Shown: positions 39,657 through 50,362, numbered from the stretch's first letter. The stretch is DNA of 64,000 nt from Pseudomonas gessardii (GCF_001983165.1 NZ_MNPU01000005.1:62001-126000); one strand, 5' to 3'. The notes: generated by a model from the sequence alone, not told the origin. Made by a program: numbers and translations.

Positions 39657-40457
39657 ATGATCAAGGGTAACTGGTCGGTACTGTTGCTGGGCATCGCCGC
39701 GCTGCTTCACATCCAGCTGGCGCATGCAGGTGCCATCGATGAAGCTGTGCGGCGCGGGGTCTTGAAAGTGGGGACCGACCCCAACTACGTGCCCTTTGAA
39801 ATGACCGACAAACAGGGGCGTGTCATCGGCTTTGAAGCCGACCTGCTCGAAGAAATGAGCAATGCCCTGGGGGTGACCCTGGAATGGGTCCCGGTGGCCT
39901 ATACCGAGCTGATCCCGGGCCTGTTGGCCGGCCGCTTCGACATGATCGGCAGTGGCATGACCGTGACCCAGGAGCGCAACCTCAAGCTCAATTTCAGCGA
40001 TTCATTCATCATTGTCGGCCAGACCGTCCTGCTGCACCCGCGCCTGGCCGGCAAGGTCGGCAGCATTGAAGACTTGAACGAAGCCGGCTATCGGATAGCC
40101 GCCGCACACGGCACCACGGGCGAAGCGGCGGCGCGGCGTTTCCTGGGGGCTGCACAGCTGCGCAGCTTTGCCACGGCCGAGGAAGGGGTACGCCAGGTGG
40201 TCAGCGGCGAGGCGGATGCCTTTATCCATGACGCACCCTATAACCTGATTGCCCTGGCCAAGCCGCAAAACCGCGAGCTGCTGGCCCTGGAGCAACCCTT
40301 CACCTATGAACCCCTGGCGTTTGGCGTGCCGAAGGGCGATTACGACAGCCTGAACTGGATCAATCACTTCCTCAGTCAGGTTGCCCAGGACGGCACCTAC
40401 GATCGGCTGCATGACAAGTGGTTCCGGGATACCGACTGGTTATCAGAGATCGAATGA
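39657..40457 (+). CDS. Polar amino-acid ABC transporter, periplasmic binding protein (copy 1)
   Basis: 266 residues with a signal peptide ending in LAHAG and the SBP_bac_3 fold: LKVGTDPNYVPFEM, GFEADLLEEM, GRFDMIGSGMTVTQERN, DAFIHDAPYN. I prefer the ATG at 39657 (AAGGGGA five bases upstream) over the in-frame ATG at 39639, which has no ribosome site. It is closely related to the next gene but more diverged in the C-terminal lobe. The ligand cannot be assigned from sequence; a polar or acidic amino acid is likely. Confidence 0.88.
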   Translation: MIKGNWSVLLLGIAALLHIQLAHAGAIDEAVRRGVLKVGTDPNYVPFEMTDKQGRVIGFEADLLEEMSNALGVTLEWVPVAYTELIPGLLAGRFDMIGSGMTVTQERNLKLNFSDSFIIVGQTVLLHPRLAGKVGSIEDLNEAGYRIAAAHGTTGEAAARRFLGAAQLRSFATAEEGVRQVVSGEADAFIHDAPYNLIALAKPQNRELLALEQPFTYEPLAFGVPKGDYDSLNWINHFLSQVAQDGTYDRLHDKWFRDTDWLSEIE

Positions 40458-40581
40458 TGGTCACACCTGCTTACATAACTCACTGGGCAGGCGCTTGCGC
40501 GGCGAACCGTCTAATCGTGCTTTTCTCTGGGTTTTTGTGGGGTTTTTCTGTCATATCCACCAACAAATCCCGGCTGGACCT

Positions 40582-40609
40582 TTGTGCCGGTGGGCGAGTG
40601 GGTTAGCAT
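40582..40609 (+). promoter_or_regulatory. Candidate promoter of the second binding-protein gene
   Basis: TTGTGC, 16 bases, TAGCAT, embedded in GTGGGTTAGCATCGCTCCC, which matches the upstream region of the first copy. Confidence 0.55.
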
Positions 40610-40679
40610 CGCTCCCCGAAGAAACAGTGCAGCCCTGCGAAGGTCTGCATCAAAATAAAATGAGTCAGGGGACTTGGTG

Positions 40680-41477
40680 ATGAAAAAGTATCTATCGATG
40701 CTGATGCTCGGCGTGACGGCCCTGTTGGCAGTCAATACGGCCCAGGCCGGGGCGATTGACGAAGCGGTCAAGCGCGGCACCTTGAAAGTCGGCATGGATC
40801 CGACCTACATGCCGTTCGAGATGACCAACAAGCGCGGCGAAATCATTGGTTTTGAAGTCGACCTGCTCAAGGCGCTGGCCAAGTCCATGGGGGTCAAGCT
40901 GGAGCTGGTCTCCACCGGTTACGACGGCATCATCCCGGCCTTCCTCACCGGCAAGTTCGACATGATCGGCAGCGGCATGACCCTGACCCAGGAGCGCAAC
41001 CTGCGCCTGAACTTCAGCGAACCCTTCATTGTGGTGGGCCAGACCCTGCTGATCCGCAAGGAACTGGAAGGCACCATCAAGTCCTACAAAGACTTGAATG
41101 ACGAGAAGTACCGCTTGACCTCCAAGCTCGGCACCACTGGCGAGATGGTGGCCAAGAAGCTGATTTCCAAGGCCAAGTACCACGGCTACGACAACGAGCA
41201 GGAAGGTGTGCTCGACGTGGTCAACGGCAAGGCCGACGCCTTTGTCTACGACGCGCCGTACAACGTGGTGGCCGAGAAAAAAGTCGGCAATGGCAAGCTG
41301 GTGTACCTCGAAGAACCCTTCACCTACGAGCCTCTGGCATTCGGTCTGAAGAAGGGCGACTACGACAGCATCAACTTCATCAACAACTTCCTGCACCAGA
41401 TCCGCAACGACGGCACCTACGATCGCATCCATGACAAGTGGTTCAAGAGCTCCGAGTGGCTCAAGGACATGGAATAA
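40680..41477 (+). CDS. Polar amino-acid ABC transporter, periplasmic binding protein (copy 2)
   Basis: 265 residues; signal peptide to TAQAG, then LKVGMDPTYMPFEM, GFEVDLLKAL, GKFDMIGSGMTLTQERN and DAFVYDAPYN. It shares its whole plan with copy 1, including the tail (DGTYDRIHDKWF). The ATG at 40680 has AGGGGA upstream; TTG and GTG codons just before it are less likely. A REP pair follows before the permease gene, an arrangement that often lets the binding protein be made in excess. Confidence 0.92.
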   Translation: MKKYLSMLMLGVTALLAVNTAQAGAIDEAVKRGTLKVGMDPTYMPFEMTNKRGEIIGFEVDLLKALAKSMGVKLELVSTGYDGIIPAFLTGKFDMIGSGMTLTQERNLRLNFSEPFIVVGQTLLIRKELEGTIKSYKDLNDEKYRLTSKLGTTGEMVAKKLISKAKYHGYDNEQEGVLDVVNGKADAFVYDAPYNVVAEKKVGNGKLVYLEEPFTYEPLAFGLKKGDYDSINFINNFLHQIRNDGTYDRIHDKWFKSSEWLKDME

Positions 41478-41493
41478 GCTAGAAACCGCGTCG

Positions 41494-41568
41494 CGCCCAT
41501 CGCGGGCAAGCCCGCTCCCACCTTGGAATGCATTCCAACTGTGGGAGCGGGCTTGTCCGCGATGGCGG
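41494..41568. repeat. Inside-out REP pair between binding-protein and permease genes
   Basis: Outward-facing copies of the GGAGCGGGCTTGCCCGCGAT subtype around GGAATGCATTCC (41525-41536). Same build as the element at 26447. Confidence 0.88.
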
Positions 41569-41600
41569 CCTGACAGCCGATACACATCCCGGAACCCGCA

Positions 41601-42560
41601 ATGAAACAGAAAAAAGCCCAATGGCCCTGGCACCTGCTGACCGTGCTGGTGCTGGTCGGCATGGCCGGCGCGTTGTACTACGCCACCTCGCTGATGTCCT
41701 ACGAATGGCGCTGGAACCGCGTGCCGCAATACTTCGCCTACCAGGCTGAGGAATCCAAGCGAGCGGCGGATATTTCCACGGTGGTCGAATTGGTGCGCCA
41801 GGGCGATGTGGCGCAAGTCACCCTGCGTAACGATGCCGGTGTCGAGCAGCACCTGAGCGTTGCCGACAACAGCCTGCAAGTGGCCCGTGGCGACGATGTG
41901 GCCGAGGGCGATGTGATCGGGGTGACCCGGCACTGGGCGCTGGGCCCGTTGATGTGGGGGTTGTGGACCACCCTGTGGCTGTCGCTGGTCTCGGGGGTAT
42001 TGGGCCTGTTCATCGGCCTGGCGACCGGCCTGTGTCGTTTGTCGAATAACCCGACCTTGCGCGATCTATCGACGATTTACGTCGAACTGGTGCGCGGCAC
42101 GCCGTTATTGGTACAGATCTTCATTTTCTACTTCTTTATCGGCACGGTGCTGAACCTGTCGCGGGAGTTTGCCGGCATCGCCGCGCTGTCGCTGTTTACC
42201 GGTGCTTATGTGGCAGAAATTGTCCGCGCTGGCGTGCAGTCGATTGCCCGTGGCCAGGGCGAAGCGGCCCGTTCCCTGGGCCTGAGCGCCAGCCAGTCGA
42301 TGCGCCACGTGGTACTGCCGCAGGCGTTCAAGCGCGTGCTGCCGCCGTTGGCCGGGCAATTTATCAGCCTGGTCAAGGACACCTCGCTGGTCTCGGTGAT
42401 CGCCATTACCGAACTGCTCAAGAGCGGTCGCGAGGTCATCACCACCTCGTTCTCGCCGTTTGAAATCCTGTTCTGTGTTGCAGGCCTGTACCTGCTGATC
42501 AACCTGCCGCTGTCGAAAATGGCCAGCCGGCTTGAGCGGAGGCTCGCCCAAAGTGATTGA
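41601..42560 (+). CDS. Amino-acid ABC transporter permease (HisM/GlnP type)
   Basis: 319 residues. One N-terminal membrane helix (about 12-32), a ~75-residue soluble stretch, and then a standard HisMQ permease core with about five helices and the [22 protein letters not shown] coupling loop. The soluble insertion between helix 1 and the core is not part of the minimal permease. Only one permease gene is present, so a homodimer is expected. It overlaps the ATPase gene. Confidence 0.9.
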   Translation: MKQKKAQWPWHLLTVLVLVGMAGALYYATSLMSYEWRWNRVPQYFAYQAEESKRAADISTVVELVRQGDVAQVTLRNDAGVEQHLSVADNSLQVARGDDVAEGDVIGVTRHWALGPLMWGLWTTLWLSLVSGVLGLFIGLATGLCRLSNNPTLRDLSTIYVELVRGTPLLVQIFIFYFFIGTVLNLSREFAGIAALSLFTGAYVAEIVRAGVQSIARGQGEAARSLGLSASQSMRHVVLPQAFKRVLPPLAGQFISLVKDTSLVSVIAITELLKSGREVITTSFSPFEILFCVAGLYLLINLPLSKMASRLERRLAQSD

Positions 42561-43287
42561 AGTGCGCGATCTGGTAAAAGTCTTCGACACCCGTGGGCAT
42601 GTGGTGCGCGCGGTGGATCACGTCACCACCCAGGTGGCCAAGGGCGAAGTGCTGGTGGTGATCGGCCCGTCCGGTTCCGGCAAATCGACGTTCCTGCGCT
42701 GCCTCAATGGCCTGGAAGCGTTCGATTCGGGCTCGGTGAGCATCGACGGCCTGCAACTGGCCGACCCCAAGACCGATGTGAACGCCTATCGCCGGGAAGT
42801 CGGCATGGTGTTCCAGCACTTCAACCTGTTCCCGCACATGACCGTGCTGGAAAACCTGTGCCTGGCGCAGAAGGTCGTGCGCAAGCGCGGCAAGAAGGAG
42901 CGCGAGGCCAAGGCCCTGGCCTTGCTGGAAAAGGTCGGCATTGCACAGAAAGCCAACGAGTTCCCCTCGCGGCTTTCCGGCGGCCAGCAACAGCGCGTAG
43001 CGATTGCCCGGGCCTTGGCCATGGAGCCCAAGGTCATGCTGTTTGACGAGCCCACCTCGGCGCTGGACCCGGAAATGGTCGGTGAAGTGCTGGACGTGAT
43101 GAAGACCCTGGCCCTGGAAGGCATGACCATGGTCTGTGTGACCCACGAAATGGGCTTTGCCCGGGAAGTGGCGGACCGCGTGTTGTTCTTCGATCACGGC
43201 AAGCTGCTGGAAGACGCTGCGCCCGCGCAGTTCTTCGATGCGCCGAAGGACCCACGGGCACAGGCGTTCCTGCGCCAGGTTCTGTAA
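42553..43287 (+). CDS. Amino-acid ABC transporter ATP-binding protein (GlnQ/HisP type)
   Basis: 244 residues with Walker [11 protein letters not shown]-loop [14 protein letters not shown], signature [15 protein letters not shown], Walker [14 protein letters not shown] and CVTHEMGFA. The start is GTG at 42553 (GGAGG upstream), overlapping the permease stop by eight bases and giving the family's usual length; an in-frame TTG at 42532 is an alternative. It completes the importer and is convergent with the chemoreceptor genes. Confidence 0.92.
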   Translation: MIEVRDLVKVFDTRGHVVRAVDHVTTQVAKGEVLVVIGPSGSGKSTFLRCLNGLEAFDSGSVSIDGLQLADPKTDVNAYRREVGMVFQHFNLFPHMTVLENLCLAQKVVRKRGKKEREAKALALLEKVGIAQKANEFPSRLSGGQQQRVAIARALAMEPKVMLFDEPTSALDPEMVGEVLDVMKTLALEGMTMVCVTHEMGFAREVADRVLFFDHGKLLEDAAPAQFFDAPKDPRAQAFLRQVL

Positions 43288-43302
43288 GGCACGGGGGCAG
43301 GT

Positions 43303-45210
43303 TCATACCTTGAACTTGCCCACGTACTTCTGAAGATTGCTCCCCAGTCGTGCCAATTCAATGCTGGCCGCTGCCGTCTGTTCGCTGGCGGCGGCGGTTT
43401 GTTCCGACACATCCCTGACTTTCAATACGCTGCGATTGATTTCCTCGGCCACCGCGCTTTGCTCTTCGGCGGCAGCGGCGATCTGTGGGTTCATTTCTTG
43501 GATGACGGACACGGTGCGCGCAATCTCGTTCAGGGCATCCCCGGCGTTGCGGGTCAGGCCCACGCTGCGATCGGTCAGGGTGCGGCTGTTGTCCATGACG
43601 TCGGCGACCTGTTGCGTGCCGTGATGCAAACCGCCAATCAACTCTTCGATTTCCTCGGCGGACTGCTGGGTGCGCTGGGCCAGGCTGCGCACCTCATCGG
43701 CCACCACTGCAAACCCTTGGCCGGCCTCCCCGGCGCGTGCGGCTTCGATTGCCGCATTGAGCGCCAGCAGGTTGGTCTGCTGGGACACCGACTTGATCAC
43801 CTCCAGCACGCTGCCGATCTTCTGGCTTTCCCGTTGCAGGGCCAGCATCGCCTGGCTTGAGCGCGCCATCTCGTGGGCCAGGTGTTCAATGTGCGCCACC
43901 GCGTCCGTCACCACCTGGTCGCCCAGTTCGGTCTGTTGATTGGCCTGGTTGGCGGCAATCGAGGCCTGTTCGGCATGCCGGGCGACTTCCTGGGCGGTGG
44001 CGAGCATCTGGTTCATGGCGGTTGCCACCTGCTCGGTTTCGTCGCGCTGATTGTTGACGCCCGCCCGGGTTTGCTCGGTGACGGCCGACAGTTCCTCGGC
44101 GGCGCTGGCGATCTGCCGGGCATTGTCGCTGATGCTGCCAATCAGCCCCCGCAGGTTGAGGGTCATTTGCGCCATGCTGCATTGCAACTGGCCTAGTTCA
44201 TCCTTGCGACGGGTCTGTACATCGTGGCTCAGGTCGCCCTCGGCAATGCGATTGGCCACGGCCAGGGCCCTGCGCAGTGGCTTGACGATCTGCCCGGCGA
44301 TGATCCAGGCGGCCAGGGCGCCGAAGAGCAAGGCGGCCCCGGTAATGGCCAGGGTCTGGGTGCGAGCCTGTTCGGCTTCCCGGTCGCGGCGCTGGGTCTG
44401 GTCCTGGCTGAGCAAGTCACTTTGTACCAGCAGTTGGTCCAACAGTTGCTCCAGCTGGTTTTGCGCGGCCTCGGTCGTCAGCTGGGTGTCCCGCAGGCGT
44501 GTCAGGTGAGTGCGGATGCTGAGCACGGCATTTTTCAAGGCGCTGCTGTCCACGGGCAGCTTCTCCACGGCCGCCTGGGCCAGTTCGAGGCTGCGTTCGG
44601 CATCGCTGACGGCCTGGGCATAGGCATCCAGGCTGCTGGCCGCCCAGGCCGGGCTCAGGGCGCGGTCTTCGGCCTGTTCGATCGCCAGGCGCAGCCCTTC
44701 GACGGTATCGAGGGCTTTTTCGTCTTCCTGGTCCGGCAGGTCGCTGGCTACTTGTGCCAGGACGTCGCTGGTGCGCACCGAGCTTTGTTTCAACTGCTCA
44801 CGGGCGGTTTCCCGTTGTTTGACCAGCGCAGGCACATCCTTGAGCGTGGTTTTGAAGCGCTCGGAAAAGCCCGTCATGTTGCGCAAGTACTCCTGGGACG
44901 TTGGCACTTTGAGGCGGTTTGAAAGCTCGGCCAGATACCCATCGATCTTCTTGATGGACAGGCTCAGTTTGTTGAGGCTGGCCTCGTCGTCCAGGGTGCG
45001 ATAAACGATGCGGTCGGCCCGTAGTTCTTCGCCGGTAACCGCCAGTTGCGCGAGAACGGTCAGGGTTTGTGAGCGGTAGAGGGAGGCGGCGAGGGCCTGC
45101 CAGCCGGTCAGGGCAATCACAAGGCTCAGGGCCAGCACCAAGGCAAAACCCAGGACCAGTTTGAGGGTGACGCTGGCGTTACCCAGCAGTTGAGTCATTC
45201 GACGAAGCAT
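43303..45210 (-). CDS. Methyl-accepting chemotaxis protein, HBM-type sensor (copy 1)
   Basis: 635 residues. Membrane helix about 17-38, a ~260-residue all-helical periplasmic region consistent with the HBM (helical bimodular) sensor, a second membrane helix near 320 ([19 protein letters not shown]), HAMP, and a long signalling coil with the conserved tip [20 protein letters not shown]. No C-terminal CheR-binding pentapeptide is seen. The ATG at 45210 has GGAGG six bases upstream. By position it corresponds to the P. aeruginosa receptor described as McpK (alpha-ketoglutarate); the ligand here is unproven. It lies 187 bases downstream of the second copy, on the same strand. Confidence 0.9.
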   Translation of the reverse strand: MLRRMTQLLGNASVTLKLVLGFALVLALSLVIALTGWQALAASLYRSQTLTVLAQLAVTGEELRADRIVYRTLDDEASLNKLSLSIKKIDGYLAELSNRLKVPTSQEYLRNMTGFSERFKTTLKDVPALVKQRETAREQLKQSSVRTSDVLAQVASDLPDQEDEKALDTVEGLRLAIEQAEDRALSPAWAASSLDAYAQAVSDAERSLELAQAAVEKLPVDSSALKNAVLSIRTHLTRLRDTQLTTEAAQNQLEQLLDQLLVQSDLLSQDQTQRRDREAEQARTQTLAITGAALLFGALAAWIIAGQIVKPLRRALAVANRIAEGDLSHDVQTRRKDELGQLQCSMAQMTLNLRGLIGSISDNARQIASAAEELSAVTEQTRAGVNNQRDETEQVATAMNQMLATAQEVARHAEQASIAANQANQQTELGDQVVTDAVAHIEHLAHEMARSSQAMLALQRESQKIGSVLEVIKSVSQQTNLLALNAAIEAARAGEAGQGFAVVADEVRSLAQRTQQSAEEIEELIGGLHHGTQQVADVMDNSRTLTDRSVGLTRNAGDALNEIARTVSVIQEMNPQIAAAAEEQSAVAEEINRSVLKVRDVSEQTAAASEQTAAASIELARLGSNLQKYVGKFKV

Positions 45211-45397
45211 GGCCAACCTCCGGCAAGTGAACAAAGGTGTTCGACGTGTCGGGGCGCCGAAGGGCGCGGGCACATTGAACCCTCTTGAACGCTAGTTCCC
45301 TTGGGCGCGGGGCGTGGCGATGGAGGCCTGAAAAACGTGTAGGAAATTTCACAAGCTGCAAGCGGCGACCCGGACGGATCGCCGCGAAGGGCAGGCC

Positions 45398-47314
45398 TCA
45401 GACCCGGAAGCGGCCCACCAAGGCCTGCAGATGGGTGCCCAGGCGCGCCAGTTCGGTACTGGAAGCGGCGGTTTCTTCGCTGGCCGCTGCGGTCTGCTCG
45501 GACACATCGCGCACATTCAGCACGCTGCGGTTGATCTCTTCGGCCACGGCGCTCTGTTGTTCGGCGGCGGTGGCGATCTGTTGGTTCATGGCCTGGATGG
45601 CCGAGACCGTGCGGGTGATGTTTTCCAGGGCATTGCCGGCCCGTCGGGTCAGCTCGACGCTGCTGTCGGTAAGGCTGCGGCTGTTGTCCATGATGGTCGC
45701 CACCTGCTGGGTGCCACTTTGCAGGCCGACGATCAGCTCTTCGATTTCCTCGGTGGATTTTTGCGTGCGTTGCGCCAGGCTGCGCACCTCATCGGCCACC
45801 ACCGCGAAGCCACGGCCGGCTTCTCCGGCGCGTGCCGCTTCAATGGCCGCGTTAAGGGCCAGCAGGTTGGTTTGCTGGGCCACAGACTTGATCACGTCCA
45901 GCACACTGCCGATCTTGTCGCTTTCGCGCTTGAGATGGCCCATGGCCTCGGTGGAGTTGCCGACTTCGCCCGCCAGGCGCTCGATCTGGGCGATGGCTTC
46001 GCCAACCACCCGGTCACCTTCGCGGGCCTGTTGGTCGGCGGCGACGGCGGCTTCCGAGGCTTCTTCGGCATTGCGCGCCACTTCCTGCACGGTGGCCGCC
46101 ATTTCGTTCATCGCGGTGGCGACCTGGTCAGTCTCGACCTTCTGGTTGTTGACCCCGGCGCTGGTCTGCTCGGTAACCGCCGACAATTGTTCGGCGGCGC
46201 TGGCGATTTGCGTCACGCCGTCGCTGATCCCGCCGATCAGGTCGCGCAGGCCCATGGTCATGCTTTGCATGGCGCGTTGCAGTTGACCCAGTTCGTCCTG
46301 GCGTTGCGAGACCAGGTTGTGGCTCAGGTCACCGGCGGCGACACGTTCGGCGACCTTGAGGGTCTGGCTCAAGGGGATCACGATCTGCCGGGTAATCGCC
46401 CAGGCGGCGAACAAGCCGAAAGCCAGGGCCAGGGCCGTCGCCAGCATCAGCAGTTGCTTGGCCTGTGTGGCATCGTTGTCGCGGACCACGGTTTGCGACG
46501 CGGTGAGTTTCTTGCTGCGGTCAAACAGCAGGTCGCCTTGCTCGGCCATGGCCTTGAGGGCTGCCGCACTGGCCACTTGGGAGTCGCGGAATTGACTGAC
46601 GGCGGCGAGGTAGGCCTTGAGGGCGTCGTTGGCTTCCAGCAGGTTGGCGCCGTACTGTTCCGGTAGTTGACTGCGCAGGCTGTCGAGGTTTTTCAGGGCA
46701 TTGCTGATGGCGTCCAGGGCCGGCTGCTCGGCCTCGGCTTTGGCACTGTAGCTGTAGCCGCGCACCTGGAAGCGCGCCTGCTGAATCAGCTTGCTCAGCT
46801 CGACCACGCTGTTGAACTGGGTGACGCTGTCGCCTTGCAGCAGGGTTTTTTCGATTTCCGAGACACGCACGACGGCACTGTCGGCGGTAGCGCCCAGTTT
46901 GCTGCGGGCATCTTCGCGGTGGGCACCGGCCTGGACCATGGTGCTGAAGGCCTGTCGATACTTGGCAACGGCGGCCAACTGCTCATCGATGATGGCGATA
47001 TCGGCCGGTTGCTCGAGCTGGCTGCGCGCGGTTTTCAGGCCGCTGTCGAGTTTGTCCATCAGCTCGTTGACCAGCCCCGGGCCTTGTTCGCCACGGCGCA
47101 TTTCATAGTCCAGGCGGGCCTGGCGCAGGTCTTTGGTCAGTTCATTGAGGCTGGCAATAAAGCCCAGTTTGTCGCCACGGCTGATCACACCACCCAGGCC
47201 CGTCCAGCCGGTGAAGGTGATCAGGAGCGTGAGGACCAAGACCAGGCCAAAGCCCACGCTCAGCTTGCGATTGACGCTTACATTCCCCAGTTTTTCAGCT
47301 AGCCAACGGTGCAT
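45398..47314 (-). CDS. Methyl-accepting chemotaxis protein, HBM-type sensor (copy 2)
   Basis: 638 residues with the same plan as its neighbour: helix about 20-42, helical periplasmic module, helix near 315 ([18 protein letters not shown]), HAMP, and the signalling tip [20 protein letters not shown]. Its signalling half is very similar to copy 1, while the periplasmic half is much more diverged, so the two should sense different or differently bound ligands. HBM receptors such as McpS bind organic acids of the citric acid cycle. ATG 47314 has GGGGAG upstream. Confidence 0.9.
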   Translation of the reverse strand: MHRWLAEKLGNVSVNRKLSVGFGLVLVLTLLITFTGWTGLGGVISRGDKLGFIASLNELTKDLRQARLDYEMRRGEQGPGLVNELMDKLDSGLKTARSQLEQPADIAIIDEQLAAVAKYRQAFSTMVQAGAHREDARSKLGATADSAVVRVSEIEKTLLQGDSVTQFNSVVELSKLIQQARFQVRGYSYSAKAEAEQPALDAISNALKNLDSLRSQLPEQYGANLLEANDALKAYLAAVSQFRDSQVASAAALKAMAEQGDLLFDRSKKLTASQTVVRDNDATQAKQLLMLATALALAFGLFAAWAITRQIVIPLSQTLKVAERVAAGDLSHNLVSQRQDELGQLQRAMQSMTMGLRDLIGGISDGVTQIASAAEQLSAVTEQTSAGVNNQKVETDQVATAMNEMAATVQEVARNAEEASEAAVAADQQAREGDRVVGEAIAQIERLAGEVGNSTEAMGHLKRESDKIGSVLDVIKSVAQQTNLLALNAAIEAARAGEAGRGFAVVADEVRSLAQRTQKSTEEIEELIVGLQSGTQQVATIMDNSRSLTDSSVELTRRAGNALENITRTVSAIQAMNQQIATAAEQQSAVAEEINRSVLNVRDVSEQTAAASEETAASSTELARLGTHLQALVGRFRV

Positions 47315-47426
47315 GCGGTGAACTCCCCTGAACAAGGCTTGGACTTATCCTGAGGCTATCGGCATGCAAGCGCGATTCTGTAGCGGCATAAAGACTTGTG
47401 GGAGCTGTGGTGTTTGGAGGGTGGGG

Positions 47427-48134
47427 TTAGAAGAGGCGGGCGAGCAGGGCGGTCACGGCCGTTTCCACGCGCAGGATCCGCGCGCCCAGTTGCACCGGCT
47501 GCAACCCGGCCTTGGCCAGCAAATCCACCTCATAGGGGATCCAGCCACCTTCCGGGCCGATGGCCAGGGTCACCGGTTCATCCAGGCCGCGTGGGCACGG
47601 TGGGTAATCGCCGGGATGCCCGACCAGGCCCAGGGTGCCCTGGGCCAGGGCCGGCAGGCGGTCTTCGACGAAGGGCTTGAAGCGCTTTTCGATGATGATC
47701 TCGGGCAATACCGTATCCCGTGCCTGCTCCAGGCCGAGGATCAGTTGCTCGCGAACCGCTTCGGGCTCCAGGAAGGGGGTCTGCCAGAAGCTTTTCTCGA
47801 CCCGATAGCTGTTGACCAGCACCACCCGTGGCACCCCCATGGACGCCACGGTCTGCAATACCCGGCGCAGCATTTTCGGGCGCGGCAGGGCCAGCAGTAA
47901 CGTCAGCGGTAGTTTGGCCGGTGGCGGCTGGTCGAGGCTGATTTGCAGCTCGGCTTCGCCCGCTTCCAGGCGCAGCACCTGGGCATTGCCCATCAAGCCG
48001 CCAATGCGCCCCACGCGCAGGCTGTCGCCGACTGCCACGCGATGCACCTCCTGCATATGCACCAGGCGCCGGTCACGCAAAACCACCCGGTCGGCCGCGA
48101 TAAAGTCGGCCTCTTCCAGCAACAGCAGGTTCAC
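47427..48134 (-). CDS. rsmE: 16S rRNA (uracil-1498-N3)-methyltransferase
   Basis: A 235-residue SPOUT enzyme: N-terminal PUA-like domain and C-terminal knotted domain with AIGPEGGW and [16 protein letters not shown]. The start is GTG at 48134, overlapping the tatC stop by four bases (GTGA), so it is translated in the wake of tatC. Confidence 0.95.
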   Translation of the reverse strand: MNLLLLEEADFIAADRVVLRDRRLVHMQEVHRVAVGDSLRVGRIGGLMGNAQVLRLEAGEAELQISLDQPPPAKLPLTLLLALPRPKMLRRVLQTVASMGVPRVVLVNSYRVEKSFWQTPFLEPEAVREQLILGLEQARDTVLPEIIIEKRFKPFVEDRLPALAQGTLGLVGHPGDYPPCPRGLDEPVTLAIGPEGGWIPYEVDLLAKAGLQPVQLGARILRVETAVTALLARLF

Positions 48135-48922
48135 GGTTGGGTCGCTGGCGGCTGGTCGTCATCGGCAGGTTGGTCGTCCGGGTGTTCGCCGCGCTTGCTC
48201 ACCAGGCTGCCAAACAGGATGCCCACTTCAAACAGCATCCACATCGGCACGGCCAGCAAGGTCTGCGAGAAGATATCCGGCGGGGTGAGGATCATGCCGA
48301 CCACAAAGCAGCCGATAATCACGTACGGGCGGATCTTGCGCAGGTACTTGACGTCGACCACGCCGATCCACACCAGCAACACCACCGCCACCGGGATCTC
48401 GAAGGCCACGCCAAAGGCGAAGAACAGCGTCATCACGAAGTCGAGGTAGCTGGTGATGTCGGTCATCATTTCCACGCCGGCCGGGGTGGCGGCGGCGAAG
48501 AACTTGAAGATCAACGGGAACACCAGGAAGTAGGCGAACGCCATGCCGGTGTAGAACAGCATGATGCTCGACACCAGCAGTGGCACCGCGATGCGTTTTT
48601 CATGCTTGTACAGGCCGGGGGCGATAAAGCCCCAGATCTGGTGCAGGATCACCGGGATCGCCAAAAACAGCGACACCATCATCGTCAGCTTGAGCGGCGT
48701 GAGGAACGGCGAGGACACGTCGGTGGCGATCATCGTCGCGCCCACCGGCAGGTACTCGCGCAGCGGCGTCGAGACGAAGGTGTAGATCTGCTGGGTAAAG
48801 GCAAACAGCCCGGCAAAGATCACGAAAATCGCCGCGACGCAGCGCAGCAGGCGGGTGCGCAACTCGGTGAGGTGCGAGACCAGCGGCATATGCTGGTCGT
48901 TTTCCGGTTTATCAGCGCTCAT
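48131..48922 (-). CDS. tatC: Twin-arginine translocase subunit TatC
   Basis: 263 residues, six membrane helices. It contains the N-terminal Glu-bearing loop ([15 protein letters not shown]), the FxAFxxPGLYxxEK-type [12 protein letters not shown] and PDIFSQ. It recognises twin-arginine signal peptides together with TatB. Overlaps both tatB and rsmE by four bases. Confidence 0.97.
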   Translation of the reverse strand: MSADKPENDQHMPLVSHLTELRTRLLRCVAAIFVIFAGLFAFTQQIYTFVSTPLREYLPVGATMIATDVSSPFLTPLKLTMMVSLFLAIPVILHQIWGFIAPGLYKHEKRIAVPLLVSSIMLFYTGMAFAYFLVFPLIFKFFAAATPAGVEMMTDITSYLDFVMTLFFAFGVAFEIPVAVVLLVWIGVVDVKYLRKIRPYVIIGCFVVGMILTPPDIFSQTLLAVPMWMLFEVGILFGSLVSKRGEHPDDQPADDDQPPATQP

Positions 48923-49326
48923 GGGGCTCGCGGCGGCAATGTAGGGTCGTGGGGCGCGGGCGACGCGGTGGGCGTCGGCGCGGGCTCTGCTGGGGGCGCG
49001 GGCGTTGCGCAGGCAGTGGTTTGGACCACGGGTGCAATGCTCTGCTCGGCCACCGGCTCAACCGGTGTCGGCGCCTGTTGCTGGGGCGCGAGGATTTTGC
49101 GCGCCTCCTGCTCCAGGGACAGAATATGTTCGTTGTGCAGCTGACGACGAATCTCGTCGGCGCCGATTTCCCGTTCAACTTCCTGCTTGATGGCGTTGAA
49201 ACTGCGTTTCAGGCGCCCGACCCACAGGCCAGCCGTGCGCGCCGCGCCAGGCAGGCGTTCAGGCCCCAGCACCAGCAGGGCGACGAGGCCGACGAGCAGC
49301 AGTTCAGAGAAGCTGATACCAAACAT
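48919..49326 (-). CDS. tatB: Sec-independent translocase protein TatB
   Basis: 135 residues. Single N-terminal helix with the invariant Glu and the GPERLP hinge, then an amphipathic helix, and a long Pro/Ala/Thr-rich disordered tail (about 85-135). The tail explains the unusually skewed base composition at 48925-49070. Confidence 0.95.
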   Translation of the reverse strand: MFGISFSELLLVGLVALLVLGPERLPGAARTAGLWVGRLKRSFNAIKQEVEREIGADEIRRQLHNEHILSLEQEARKILAPQQQAPTPVEPVAEQSIAPVVQTTACATPAPPAEPAPTPTASPAPHDPTLPPRAP

Positions 49327-49336
49327 TAGTCAGTGC

Positions 49337-49606
49337 TCACGAGTCTTTGCGGGACGGCTCTTCGACTTTTTCGGCCTGCACGTCGAAGGTGCGGCGTTCA
49401 GTGATCGGCTGTGCGGCCTGCGGGTGCACAGGCTGCGCCGGGTTGGCGCCGGTGTCGGCTGGCTTTTCGTCGTCGTTCATGGCCTTGCGAAAGCCCTTGA
49501 TGGATTCGCCGACGTCGGTGCCCAGGTTCTTCAGTTTCTTGGTACCGAACACCAGGACGACCACCACGAGAATAACCACCCAGTGTTTCCAGTCAAAAAT
49601 GCCCAT
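49337..49606 (-). CDS. tatA: Sec-independent translocase protein TatA
   Basis: 89 residues: MGIFDWKHW, one short helix, the [10 protein letters not shown] hinge and an amphipathic helix, then an acidic tail. It forms the pore-like oligomer of the Tat system. Ten bases from tatB; first gene of tatABC. Confidence 0.95.
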   Translation of the reverse strand: MGIFDWKHWVVILVVVVLVFGTKKLKNLGTDVGESIKGFRKAMNDDEKPADTGANPAQPVHPQAAQPITERRTFDVQAEKVEEPSRKDS

Positions 49607-49634
49607 GCTGCAATTCCTTAAGTCAGAAAGTTAT

Positions 49635-49967
49635 TCAGGCGGACGGGCGCGAGGCCTTTTCGGCATGCCCGGACAAGCCGAAGCGACGGTCCAGTTCATC
49701 CAGCACGGCCTGTGGGTGCTGCCCCAGTTGGGCGAGCATCACCAGGCTATGGAACCACAAGTCGGCAGTCTCATAGATTACATCGCTGTAATCGCCGCTG
49801 ATTTGTGCATCCTTGGCCGCGATGATGGTCTCGACGGATTCTTCGCCGAGTTTTTCCAGAATCTTGTTCAGGCCCTTGTGGTACAGGCTGGCGACATAGG
49901 AGCTGTCGGCGTCCGCACCTTTGCGGTCCTCCAGCACCTGGGCCACACGGTTGAGGGTATCGCTCAT
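49635..49967 (-). CDS. hisE: Phosphoribosyl-ATP pyrophosphatase
   Basis: Second step of histidine synthesis. 110 residues of the MazG-like all-alpha family with the metal-binding [13 protein letters not shown] and the [12 protein letters not shown] block. ATG 49967, two bases downstream of the hisI stop. It is a separate gene from hisI, not the fused HisIE of enteric bacteria. Confidence 0.96.
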   Translation of the reverse strand: MSDTLNRVAQVLEDRKGADADSSYVASLYHKGLNKILEKLGEESVETIIAAKDAQISGDYSDVIYETADLWFHSLVMLAQLGQHPQAVLDELDRRFGLSGHAEKASRPSA

Positions 49968-49969
49968 GT

Positions 49970-50362
49970 TCAATGTCCTGCCGAGTAAATGGCGTGCGGG
50001 TCTTTGAGCACCGGCTCGACGGTTTTCCATGCGCCGTTCTCGAACACCCGGTAGAAGCAGCTGTGGCGGCCGGTATGGCAGGCGATGTCGCCGACTTGCT
50101 CGACCATCAGCACGATCACGTCGGCGTCGCAGTCCAGGCGCATTTCATGCAGTTTTTGCACATGCCCGGACTCCTCGCCCTTGCGCCACAGTTTGCCACG
50201 GGAACGTGACCAGTAGATGGCACGCTGCTCGGCGGCAGTCAGGCCCAGGGCCTCGCGGTTCATCCAGGCCATCATCAGGATGCGCCCGGTCTTGTGGTCC
50301 TGGGCAATGGCTGGCACCAGGCCATCACTGTCCCATTTGATCTCGTCCAGCCAGTCTTTCAT
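49970..50362 (-). CDS. hisI: Phosphoribosyl-AMP cyclohydrolase
   Basis: Third step of histidine synthesis. 130 residues with the Zn/Mg ligands in RLDCDADV and [19 protein letters not shown] 50362 with GGAG upstream; an in-frame start further out adds 15 unlikely residues. Immediately upstream of hisE and downstream of ubiB. Confidence 0.96.
   Translation of the reverse strand: MKDWLDEIKWDSDGLVPAIAQDHKTGRILMMAWMNREALGLTAAEQRAIYWSRSRGKLWRKGEESGHVQKLHEMRLDCDADVIVLMVEQVGDIACHTGRHSCFYRVFENGAWKTVEPVLKDPHAIYSAGH

Noticed and set aside
47396..47412. TGTGGGAGCTGTGG next to rsmE as a REP element
   Set aside because: Only one short arm is present without an inverted partner; it may be a relic but cannot be supported as an element.
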